Below are positions 1-5,675 of a DNA stretch of 8,796 bases, one piece after another (within the stretch, counting starts at the first letter, position 1; each line of letters opens with the position of its first letter). Source of the DNA: Candidatus Njordarchaeota archaeon. Its GTDB lineage: Archaea; Asgardarchaeota; Njordarchaeia; Njordarchaeales; JAHKLH01. The stretch spans positions 1 through 8,796 of the forward strand of contig JAHKLH010000058.1 of assembly GCA_029856635.1 (NCBI GenBank), given 5' to 3'. Under the pieces are notes generated by a model. It was not told the DNA's origin. It searched no databases and saw nothing but the letters and a program-made list of their open reading frames with translations. A program made the translations under genes and the position numbers.

Positions 1-24
1 AAACTAAGTTAATGTAAAAATAAC

Positions 25-79
25 TTTTAAATATTTATATAGTAAATTATAATAGTATTTACTATATAAATATTTAAAA
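25..79. repeat. 23-bp perfect inverted repeat with TATA boxes in both arms
   Basis: Positions 25-47 are the exact reverse complement of 57-79, separated by a 9-nt spacer (48-56). A short outer pairing (20-24 with 82-86) continues the symmetry after a 2-nt interruption. Both arms are almost pure A/T. Each carries TATATAAA followed by TTTAAA, read outward from the centre (63-70 and 73-78 on +, the mirror on -). It could be a back-to-back divergent promoter or operator for the gene at 122 and an unseen gene to the left. It could also form a hairpin or cruciform. The symmetry is seen; the role is inferred. Confidence 0.85.
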
Positions 80-80
80 A
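63..80 (+). promoter_or_regulatory. Candidate TATA promoter for the gene at 122
   Basis: TATATAAA at 63-70 matches the archaeal TATA consensus and TTTAAAAA at 73-80 is a second candidate. Using the usual distance of about 26 nt from box centre to start site, transcription would begin near 92-102. That leaves a 20-30 nt leader containing the ribosome binding site. The box lies in the right arm of the inverted repeat, so anything bound there could control access to it. Confidence 0.5.
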
Positions 81-110
81 GGTTATAATATTTCAAAAAT
101 ATAGTAAAAA

Positions 111-118
111 AGGGGAGA
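111..118 (+). promoter_or_regulatory. Ribosome binding site for the gene at 122
   Basis: AGGGGAGA lies 3 nt before the ATG at 122 and is purine-rich and Shine-Dalgarno-like. It supports the + strand reading here over the longer Phe/Ser-rich reading frame on the opposite strand. Confidence 0.55.
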
Positions 119-121
119 TAC

Positions 122-415
122 ATGGAAGAACTCCTATTGAGACAAGATATAAAATGGATTGAAAGATACGTAAAGAAGATAGCAAAAATACTTGGAGGAC
201 GCAGAATATCTGGAGAAAAAGAACTAAAAGCAGAAAAAATGTATGCACTTTTGGTAAAATTAATAGCAGAAAAAGAACGAAAATCAGAAAGAAGAAAATT
301 AGCAAAATTCGCTATTGAAAAATTACAAGAAGCAAAGAAAAAACTCAAAAGCCAAAAAGCAAAGAAGATAACTGATAAATTCATTGAAAGAATAAGGAAA
401 AGATTCCTATCCTAG
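122..415 (+). CDS. Small, very basic alpha-helical protein of unknown function
   Basis: A 97-residue protein I do not recognise. It has 22 Lys and 10 Arg against 12 Glu and 2 Asp, and no Cys, Pro or His. This suggests an almost continuous helix, perhaps a coiled coil, broken only by a GlyGly-ArgArg turn near residues 25-28. There is no signal peptide or membrane segment. The ATG has a purine-rich ribosome binding site and TATA boxes upstream, which argues for a real gene rather than chance in A-rich DNA. The charge would suit binding nucleic acid or ribosomes, but that is only an inference from composition. It stands alone, with an inverted repeat on its left and more than 200 nt of non-coding DNA on its right. 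The opposite-strand frame is Phe/Ser-rich, as expected of the complement of Lys/Glu-rich coding DNA. Confidence 0.7.
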   Translation: MEELLLRQDIKWIERYVKKIAKILGGRRISGEKELKAEKMYALLVKLIAEKERKSERRKLAKFAIEKLQEAKKKLKSQKAKKITDKFIERIRKRFLS

Positions 416-449
416 CAGGCTTCTATTTCAATAGCTATGATAAATACTA

Positions 450-455
450 TTTTTT
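450..455 (+). terminator. Possible oligo-T terminator after the basic-protein gene
   Basis: A run of six T lies 34 nt past the stop at 415. Archaeal transcription often ends in such T-rich stretches without a hairpin. In DNA this A/T-rich the run could be chance. Confidence 0.25.
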
Positions 456-576
456 ACACAATATACTAGAAAAATTCTACTCTTTTGCATCAAACTCGAA
501 ACGTAATAAGAATGTGTTTATAAATTAAGTTGATGTATTCCTCCAGAAGTATTCGAAAAAGATTATGAAAAACTCA

Positions 577-603
577 ATTTCATTATCATTAGCATAATGA
601 AAT
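577..603. promoter_or_regulatory. 10-bp inverted repeat upstream of the S-component gene
   Basis: ATTTCATTAT at 577-586 is the exact reverse complement of 594-603, with a 7-nt spacer CATTAGC. It lies about 50 nt before the ATG at 652 and just upstream of the A/T-rich box at 620-636. A dimeric regulator such as a vitamin-responsive repressor or activator could bind there. If transcription started further upstream it could instead be an RNA hairpin. No protein or ligand can be named from the sequence. Confidence 0.4.
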
Positions 604-619
604 AGTCGAAGAGAATAAG

Positions 620-636
620 TTTCATATCTTATATAT
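620..636 (+). promoter_or_regulatory. Candidate TATA region, S-component gene
   Basis: The stretch TTTCATATCTTATATAT at 620-636 is the only TATA-like region close to the gene. There is no clear Shine-Dalgarno sequence before the ATG at 652. The box sits only about 16-30 nt from that ATG, so the messenger may be leaderless or have a very short leader, which is common in thermophilic archaea. The exact box and start site cannot be fixed. Confidence 0.35.
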
Positions 637-651
637 TTTTTGGCGAAGAAA

Positions 652-2016
652 ATGAATAACAGAGTTTTAGTATTCGCACTAGTATTACTAACCGCATTAT
701 ACATATCAACCGCTGTAAATGTAATTAATGCACAAATGGAGGCTACTCCTACTATAGAAATACAGGGCCCTATCGGTGGCTGGCAAGAGGTAAAACCTTG
801 GAGACCTTGGACTATTGTAGCAGGTCGAGAAAGATTTACAATAGAGATATATATAACTTGGCCAAAAGATGCTAAAACTAATTTAACTTGGTTAGAAATA
901 TGGGCTGATGCTAAAGGAGAACCAATATCAAATGATACTAATGCGACATTTCAACCATATCAAGGAGCACTTCCAACAATATTAATTTATGATGAACATG
1001 GGAATCTAATCACAGAGAAAGCATTAAGCGGAGAAAAGTTCACAAGCTGGTTATCAATATCGGAGGAACCATTTAGAACCGATGTAGCCTACTTTAACAT
1101 AACTGCAGCAATGGAAAACGTAAGCTGTTCAATTAAACCAGGATGGAGAGTTGAGTTAGCATATGTTTTATCAGCACCAGGAGAAGACGCAATACCGCAA
1201 GGAAAGAATGACATAACAATTCGCCTAAGATTTTGGATAAGATTTGGCTCCAAGAAGGCAGGAATACAATTTGTAGGTTATAGAGATTTTAGAGTAATAA
1301 GACCACCAATAATGAGATTATATATTGTAATCGGATTAGCGGTTGGAGTATTCGTCGGCCTTCAAGCGTTGGGCTACTTGGGATTCTTCAAATTCTACAC
1401 TGATACAGACCTAATCACAATCGCATTAATAGGCGCCCTCCAAACAGTGTGGGTGCAAATCATCGGAAGACAATTCGTCTTCCCAATACTTGATCGTATC
1501 CCATTCTCTTACAACTTCGCAGTTGGAGACTTCCCATATATTCTCTTACTCATAATAGCCATTGCAATCGTCAGAAAGCCGGGAGCAGCGAGCCTCGCCT
1601 TATTCGTTTATAATATTATATCAGAAATAGGATGGTATGGAATTAATCCTCTTTGGTGGGCCTACCCATTTGCACAAGGTCTTCCGGTCGATCTTTACTT
1701 ACTTGTGAGAGGAAGAGCCATATTCACAAACAAGCTTTCCTTCTTCAAGATAACAATTCCAGAGGAAGAATTCGTTAAGATTCGTGAGTTTCCAGGTCTC
1801 AGATTTATTGATGGTCTCATCGTTGGATTCTTGCGTGGATTCTTTATGCAACTCTCTCTATTTCAGATCTTCTATCCTTGCCTGTTCCGCATTGAATATT
1901 GGTGGGAATACGTCTTCTGGTGGCTAGTCATCCCATGGGCAATTGGAAACTCCATTGAAGCCGCTATTAGCGTACCCATAGCTGAACGCGTCGAGAAAGC
2001 GATAGTATTCGCATAA
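652..2016 (+). CDS. ECF transporter S-component (YkoE-like) with N-terminal secreted domain
   Basis: Probable substrate-binding subunit of an ECF importer, 454 residues. Residues 4-24 form a signal peptide or anchor. About 28-218 is a soluble beta-rich domain, presumably outside the cell, with five Asn-X-Ser/Thr sequons (Asn77, 94, 97, 149, 156). From about 220 come roughly six or seven hydrophobic segments (near 220-245, 253-275, 294-308, 311-329, 331-352, 384-408, 414-430). The core RKPGAA (308-313) and the following segment that ends near PVDLYLLV resemble the YkoE family of thiamine-precursor S-components. The C-terminal GNSIEAAISVPIAERVEKA is typical of S-components generally. A normal S-component has about 180-230 residues, so the N-terminal half is an addition. 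The EcfA and EcfT genes at 3906-7315 support the assignment. I prefer ATG 652 to the in-frame TTG at 640 because it directly begins a signal peptide; TTG would only add four residues. The substrate is unknown; thiamine or hydroxymethylpyrimidine is a weak guess. Confidence 0.65.
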   Translation: MNNRVLVFALVLLTALYISTAVNVINAQMEATPTIEIQGPIGGWQEVKPWRPWTIVAGRERFTIEIYITWPKDAKTNLTWLEIWADAKGEPISNDTNATFQPYQGALPTILIYDEHGNLITEKALSGEKFTSWLSISEEPFRTDVAYFNITAAMENVSCSIKPGWRVELAYVLSAPGEDAIPQGKNDITIRLRFWIRFGSKKAGIQFVGYRDFRVIRPPIMRLYIVIGLAVGVFVGLQALGYLGFFKFYTDTDLITIALIGALQTVWVQIIGRQFVFPILDRIPFSYNFAVGDFPYILLLIIAIAIVRKPGAASLALFVYNIISEIGWYGINPLWWAYPFAQGLPVDLYLLVRGRAIFTNKLSFFKITIPEEEFVKIREFPGLRFIDGLIVGFLRGFFMQLSLFQIFYPCLFRIEYWWEYVFWWLVIPWAIGNSIEAAISVPIAERVEKAIVFA

Positions 2017-2066
2017 GAACAAGTTATTCTATTTTTAATCATTACTTCTTGATTTTCTAATGTGAT

Positions 2067-2094
2067 TTTATTCAATTGTTTGCTATTGAATGAA
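2067..2094 (+). repeat. Hairpin after the S-component gene
   Basis: TTTATTCAAT (2067-2076) pairs with ATTGAATGAA (2085-2094) through a 10-bp stem with one G-U pair and an 8-nt loop. It lies about 50 nt past the stop at 2016. It could stabilise or mark the 3' end of the messenger, but no long T-run follows it. Confidence 0.35.
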
Positions 2095-2427
2095 GTTAAA
2101 CACTTTCTTGGTTACATTTATTCTAATGTTTATTCTTAATCTATGCCAATGTTTTAGATTATCAGCCTACTTTTACATAAAATCGCAAAGCCTCTGTACT
2201 TCATCCCACCTAACCTCATGTCGTACGAAGAATTTACTGCTAAAAAATCTAATAGGACATAACTTGTTTGAAAAATACTTATTTGTTATTCATTACTCAC
2301 TAAGCAAGTATCTTTGAACTAAAAAATCAAAGTGTTATAATTTTTCCATCGATGTAATTAAAAAATTTGGTATTTAAGTAAAATTAATACATTGTATCTT
2401 ATATTTTTATCAATTAAATATGCAATC

Positions 2428-2438
2428 TTTTTATAATA
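2428..2438 (+). promoter_or_regulatory. Candidate TATA box for the ARPP-1 gene
   Basis: TTTTTATAATA at 2428-2438 would place transcription start near 2459. That leaves a short leader that still includes the strong ribosome binding site at 2466-2474. The spacing is therefore consistent with a separate promoter for this gene. Confidence 0.45.
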
Positions 2439-2465
2439 TTTAGTTTCACTTAAGGAATATTAGGA

Positions 2466-2474
2466 AGGAGGTGA
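2466..2474 (+). promoter_or_regulatory. Perfect Shine-Dalgarno sequence overlapping the GTG start
   Basis: AGGAGGTGA is a full-length complement of the usual 16S rRNA 3' end, and the presumed GTG start (2471-2473) lies inside it. A ribosome paired there would normally begin 5-9 nt further on. In the same frame, ATA at 2480-2482 sits at the ideal distance (8 nt after GGAGG). Either the GTG is used by another mode, or translation starts at the rare AUA codon. Confidence 0.6.
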
Positions 2475-3484
2475 ACATCATAAAACTAAATGATATTTTC
2501 CCAAAACTTGAAGTTATCAGCCACCAAAGAATAGAGAAAGTTGATATTTATTTTATTTCCGCTCCAATCACGCCCCCAGAGAATTTGATCTCCTTAAGAG
2601 AAGCTTTAGAAAAAGGTCTCGCAACTATTCGTGAAATTGAAGGTGCCGAAAGAGTTCATGAGCTCGAAATTATTAATAATTCAGATAAATATGTGATCGG
2701 AGTCAGAGGTGATATTATTCGTGGCGGTAAGCAGAACCGATGCCTCGTGATTACAATAATTATTCCACCAAAACAAGTAGTATCTCCCAAAAAACTTAGA
2801 CAAATTTCTGAGACATCTCACATGTCTCCAATAATAGCACGTATGCGAGCCCCGCTCTTCTCATGTGTTGAAGCCTTAAGATGGCATTACGCTGGAGGAA
2901 AAGCATTTAGATATGCTGCTAGATTAAGTTTGTTTTCAAAAGCATCATACTTATTACTCGAAAGAAGATCCCCGAGCAGAAGTACAAGTCTTGCATTTTT
3001 ACCAAGTCTTCAGCATGATACTTGGGAAAAAATAAATGCAATCCTTAATGCAATGGGTGTTAAATCAAAAACCAAAAACTTCTTAGATGCCGTTGAAGCC
3101 ATATCAAAGGAAAAGATAGAAATACCTGAAAACGCGAAAGGCGTAATTATATTCTTTAATGGACGAGCTTATCACGGAGAATTCTTCAACGTAAAAGATA
3201 CCAAGAAATTCATCGAAGATTCCATTAAGGCGGCATTGTTAGATTACTTGTTAATGACCGCAGGAGGAACAAAGATAAAAACAACTTACGAAAACATTGA
3301 TTCGATTATTAATGAACTACTCAATTGTGAACTAATTGAAAGAGACAGTCTTCTCGCAGAAAAAGCATTCGACATTAACCACGAAAAAATTCATGGTCAG
3401 TTAATTTGCTTTGGAAACACACCAGTGTACCTTGAGTTCACTCTACCAATAGAATCTATTGAAATAAGAGTTAACAAATTCTAA
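2471..3484 (+). CDS. ARPP-1 / DUF6569 family protein
   Basis: A 337-residue soluble protein of the ARPP-1 (DUF6569) family. That family is widespread in prokaryotes and was named for its genomic association with ADP-ribosylglycohydrolase, rhodanese and phosphatase-type genes; its biochemical role is not established. Recognisable blocks occur in family order: an N-terminal domain with GDIIRGGKQNR (80-90), then CVEALRW (132-138), then Q-x3-W and GVKSKTKNFLDAVEA (181-210), and GVIIFFNGRAYHGEFF (224-239). Between the IIIPP strand (97-100) and CVEALRW there are about 20 extra residues (103-125, Lys/Ser/Met-rich) compared with family members I recall. No signal peptide or membrane segment is seen, so it is probably cytoplasmic. 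In-frame stops upstream leave only GTG 2471 or ATA 2480 as plausible starts. It stands alone between the S-component and the ECF operon; a link to transport is only suggested by position. Confidence 0.8.
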   Translation: MNIIKLNDIFPKLEVISHQRIEKVDIYFISAPITPPENLISLREALEKGLATIREIEGAERVHELEIINNSDKYVIGVRGDIIRGGKQNRCLVITIIIPPKQVVSPKKLRQISETSHMSPIIARMRAPLFSCVEALRWHYAGGKAFRYAARLSLFSKASYLLLERRSPSRSTSLAFLPSLQHDTWEKINAILNAMGVKSKTKNFLDAVEAISKEKIEIPENAKGVIIFFNGRAYHGEFFNVKDTKKFIEDSIKAALLDYLLMTAGGTKIKTTYENIDSIINELLNCELIERDSLLAEKAFDINHEKIHGQLICFGNTPVYLEFTLPIESIEIRVNKF

Positions 3485-3554
3485 AGTCTCTTTGCTTCTC
3501 TAAAATTTCTTTAATTATTCTTAAACGTTAGTAATTGAATTATTTTTAAGTAAA

Positions 3555-3586
3555 GTATGTAACATTTCTGGTATGTAATATTTCTG
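3555..3586. repeat. Two tandem 16-bp copies with one difference
   Basis: GTATGTAACATTTCTG (3555-3570) is followed directly by GTATGTAATATTTCTG (3571-3586), differing only by C/T at the ninth base. The second copy's TTTCTG can pair with CAGAAA at 3592-3597. Side-by-side copies in the space before the ECF operon could be binding sites for a regulator acting on adjacent turns of the helix. They could also be a small duplication without function. Confidence 0.6.
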
Positions 3587-3865
3587 CTTTACAGAAAATG
3601 CTTACTGTTCTTGGGATTTGATGACCCTAGGAATGTTTTATTTTTGTTATGAACACTCCATCATCGTAGATCTAGCGAACACTTGTCTCATACTCATCGT
3701 CATGATAATCCAAATATTGCACTAAAAACCCAAAAATGCAATTGAGAAATTTCTGCAATATACTCAAAAGTTACTTTATTGAAAAGTTATAGTGCTATAT
3801 TCTGTACAATTAAGCTCGTGATATTAAGAACTACGAAGTTTGTTTCTGTTCTCTGTGTTTTATCC

Positions 3866-3886
3866 TTAATTAGATATTTTTATATT
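3866..3886 (+). promoter_or_regulatory. Candidate TATA region for the ECF operon
   Basis: Two A/T boxes are possible. TTAATTA near 3866-3872 would give a start near 3895, and TTTTTATAT at 3877-3885 would give a start at the ATG itself. The ribosome binding site at 3895-3901 favours the upstream box or a start further upstream. No single box can be chosen from the sequence. Confidence 0.3.
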
Positions 3887-3894
3887 TGCTGAAT

Positions 3895-3901
3895 AGAGGA
3901 G
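3895..3901 (+). promoter_or_regulatory. Ribosome binding site for ecfA
   Basis: AGAGGAG lies 4 nt before the ATG at 3906 and fixes that start. The protein then begins directly with the first strand of the ATPase domain, as expected. Confidence 0.65.
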
Positions 3902-3905
3902 CATC

Positions 3906-5669
3906 ATGGAGATATTGCGAATTGAAAACCTAAGATTTGCTTATGAACCAGGTCAATGGATCCTTGATAATATAAACTTGCGTTTTCGGAAAGGTGAGTT
4001 TGTTCTTTTAATAGGTCCGAGTGGTTGTGGTAAGACTACCTTGTTATACTGTATAAATGGATTGATTCCACATCGTCTTAAGCGTGGCATTCGAAAAGGT
4101 AAGGTTCTTTTGAATATTAACGGAAAATGGCATGATGCTGCATCGCTTCCGATGAATGTCATATCTCAGCATGTTCAAACAGTTTTTCAAGATCCAGAAA
4201 TACAGTTTTTTAAGCTTCATGTAATTGATGAGTTAGCATTTACTCTTGAAAATCTTGGATATTCTCGAGAGGAAATTGCTAGAAGAATTGAGTTTGCAAC
4301 AAAAGCTTGCGGAATTGAGCACTTACTGAATAAAGATGTTTTTTCGTTAAGTGGCGGTGAAAAACAGAGAGTTGCCATTGCTTCAGCATTAGCAGTTCAA
4401 CCAGACATTTTATTACTAGATGAGCCAACATCAAATCTTGATCCTGTTGGTGCCAAGATGGTATTGGAGACGATTGAAAGAATCGCAAAGCATGGTTCGT
4501 TAGTTATACTTGTTGAGCATCGTTTAGAAGAAACAAGTAAACATGCGGATCGCGTTATTGTGATGCACGAAGGACGAATTTTGGTTGATGCTCCTCCCAA
4601 GAAAGTATATGGTGATCCTGAATTATTACAAAAGTTGTATGAAATTGGGATTCGCCCTCCATGGCCCGCAGAATTAATTTCTAGGTTGAGGAAAAAACGG
4701 ATACTTCCTGAGAATGCTCCAGTGCCTCTAACGGTAGAAGATGCTAGTAATATTATTAAGGAGTACTTAAAGCAGGGACAATTAACTCCAATAAAAATCC
4801 CAGCCCCAGATATTCCTAGTATATTCTCTTCAGCTGATAATAACAGACGTCCTGTGATTGAAATAAAGAATTTGTGGTATATGTATCCTGACGGAACTGT
4901 GGCTCTTAGGGGAATCAATCTGAAAATCTACGAAGGCGAATTTGTGGGCATCATTGGTAATAATGGCTCTGGGAAATCAACCTTACTCTTAAATATTCTT
5001 GGTTTGCTGAGACCAAGTTATGGGAAGGTATATGTTTTTGGTAAGGATGTAACCAAAATATCTGTCGCTGAGTTAGCAAGACATGTTGGTCTTGTGCTAC
5101 AAAATCCTGACCTCATGCTATTCCAACCAACTGTTTGGAAAGAATTAGCATTTGGACCAAGAAATCTGGGATTGCCCAAAGAAGAAATTGAGAGAAGAGT
5201 TAAAATGGCGCTGAAGATGATGAAAATAGAAAAATTTGCTCAAAGAGATCCCCACAGATTAAGCCGCGGACAGCGTCACAGAGTAGCTGTTGGCGCTGTA
5301 TTAAGTATGATACCAAAGATATTTATTGCAGACGAACCAACTACCGGTCAGGATTATGGTTCATGTAAGGATTACTTGGAATTGCTAGCAAAATTGAATA
5401 AAGAAGGACGCACAATTATTGTTGTTTCGCATACGCTTGACATCATTGCTCGATACTGTTCACGTGTTGTAGTATTGCACCGAGGAAGAATTGTACTTGA
5501 TGGTCCTCCTCGAGAAGTTTTTGCAAGAGCTGATATTTTAGAACGAATTCAATTAGATATTCCATATATTACTCGAATAAGCTTGCTTCTTAGAGATCTC
5601 GGCATACCCGTTGCACTTCGAATAGAGGAACTAGAATCCTATCTTGAAAAAAGTCTCGTGCAAAGGTGA
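3906..5669 (+). CDS. ecfA: Fused ECF transporter ATPase, two ABC domains (EcfA-EcfA')
   Basis: The energy-supplying ATPase of an ECF importer, with both nucleotide-binding domains in one 587-residue chain, a known arrangement in archaea and some bacteria. Domain 1 (about 1-245) has Walker A GPSGCGKTT (37-45), Q-loop VFQDPE (93-98), signature LSGGEKQR (148-155), Walker B ILLLDEP (168-174) and switch His205. A linker of roughly 70 residues leads to domain 2 (about 316-560), with GNNGSGKST (351-359), LVLQNPD (396-402), LSRGQRHR (452-459), IADEPTTGQD (474-483) and His509. Both Walker B Glu residues (173, 477) are present, so both sites look able to hydrolyse ATP. The second signature, LSRGQ in place of LSGGQ, is seen in other ECF fusions I recall, so it is not a defect. 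The DP after Q-loop glutamines is also typical of EcfA. It is the first gene of the operon; its TGA overlaps the ribosome binding site of the next gene. Confidence 0.93.
   Translation: MEILRIENLRFAYEPGQWILDNINLRFRKGEFVLLIGPSGCGKTTLLYCINGLIPHRLKRGIRKGKVLLNINGKWHDAASLPMNVISQHVQTVFQDPEIQFFKLHVIDELAFTLENLGYSREEIARRIEFATKACGIEHLLNKDVFSLSGGEKQRVAIASALAVQPDILLLDEPTSNLDPVGAKMVLETIERIAKHGSLVILVEHRLEETSKHADRVIVMHEGRILVDAPPKKVYGDPELLQKLYEIGIRPPWPAELISRLRKKRILPENAPVPLTVEDASNIIKEYLKQGQLTPIKIPAPDIPSIFSSADNNRRPVIEIKNLWYMYPDGTVALRGINLKIYEGEFVGIIGNNGSGKSTLLLNILGLLRPSYGKVYVFGKDVTKISVAELARHVGLVLQNPDLMLFQPTVWKELAFGPRNLGLPKEEIERRVKMALKMMKIEKFAQRDPHRLSRGQRHRVAVGAVLSMIPKIFIADEPTTGQDYGSCKDYLELLAKLNKEGRTIIVVSHTLDIIARYCSRVVVLHRGRIVLDGPPREVFARADILERIQLDIPYITRISLLLRDLGIPVALRIEELESYLEKSLVQR
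5662..5669 (+). promoter_or_regulatory. Ribosome binding site inside the ecfA end
   Basis: AAAGGTGA includes the ecfA stop TGA and precedes the ATG at 5676 by 6 nt. Ribosomes finishing ecfA would be well placed to start the next gene, so the two are probably translationally coupled. Confidence 0.6.
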
Positions 5670-5675
5670 TGTGAG

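Larger units (their letters stand above)
2017..2470. other. 454-nt gap without a convincing gene
   Basis: An A/T-rich non-coding stretch. A T5 run at 2032-2036, just after the S-component stop, could end transcription. A hairpin lies at 2067-2094 and a promoter for the next gene near 2428. A 75-codon + frame (2090-2317) has a hydrophobic start but no ribosome binding site, begins inside the hairpin and has no recognisable content, so I do not call it. I found no riboswitch core, tRNA or C/D-box pair. Confidence 0.6.
3485..3905. other. 421-nt gap with tandem repeat and operon promoter region
   Basis: No open frame of note on either strand. Right after the ARPP-1 stop the sequence is T/C-rich (3485-3520), a possible transcription end. 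The middle holds a 16-bp tandem repeat (3555-3586). An 8-bp inverted pair, ATATTGCA at 3714-3721 and TGCAATAT at 3754-3761, flanks the palindrome AGAAATTTCT (3745-3754). The right end has the TATA-like region and ribosome binding site of the ECF operon. An isolated TGATGA at 3619-3624 has no matching D box, so no C/D RNA is called. Confidence 0.6.

Noticed and set aside
4..384. Phe/Ser-rich - strand frame of 126 codons
   Set aside because: It is the complement of the Lys/Glu-rich + gene at 122-415, has no ribosome binding site, and runs through the inverted repeat. Its composition is what the opposite strand of A-rich coding DNA gives.
1872..2075. 67-codon - strand frame at the end of the S-component gene
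   Set aside because: It is mostly opposite the conserved C-terminal part of the S-component, with no start signal.
2090..2317. 75-codon + frame with a hydrophobic N-terminus
   Set aside because: It has no ribosome binding site, its ATG lies inside a hairpin, and codon content is that of A/T-rich non-coding DNA. The signal-peptide look comes from T-rich codons. It would need conservation or ribosome data to be revived.
3619..3624. C-box-like TGATGA, possible C/D guide RNA
   Set aside because: No CTGA D box occurs at the right distance on this strand, and there is no C'/D' pair. Only a short GGG/CCC pairing surrounds it.
3485..3905. Thiamine or other vitamin riboswitch before the ECF operon
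   Set aside because: I looked for the conserved CTGAGA and related thiamine-box cores and found none; the region is too A/T-rich for a stable multi-stem aptamer.
4397..4918. 173-codon - strand frame inside ecfA
   Set aside because: It lies wholly opposite a certain ATPase gene with intact motifs; it is a shadow.
5267..5290. Inactive second ATPase domain because of LSRGQ
   Set aside because: Walker A, Walker B Glu477, Q-loop and switch His509 are all intact, and I recall this signature variant from other ECF fusion ATPases.
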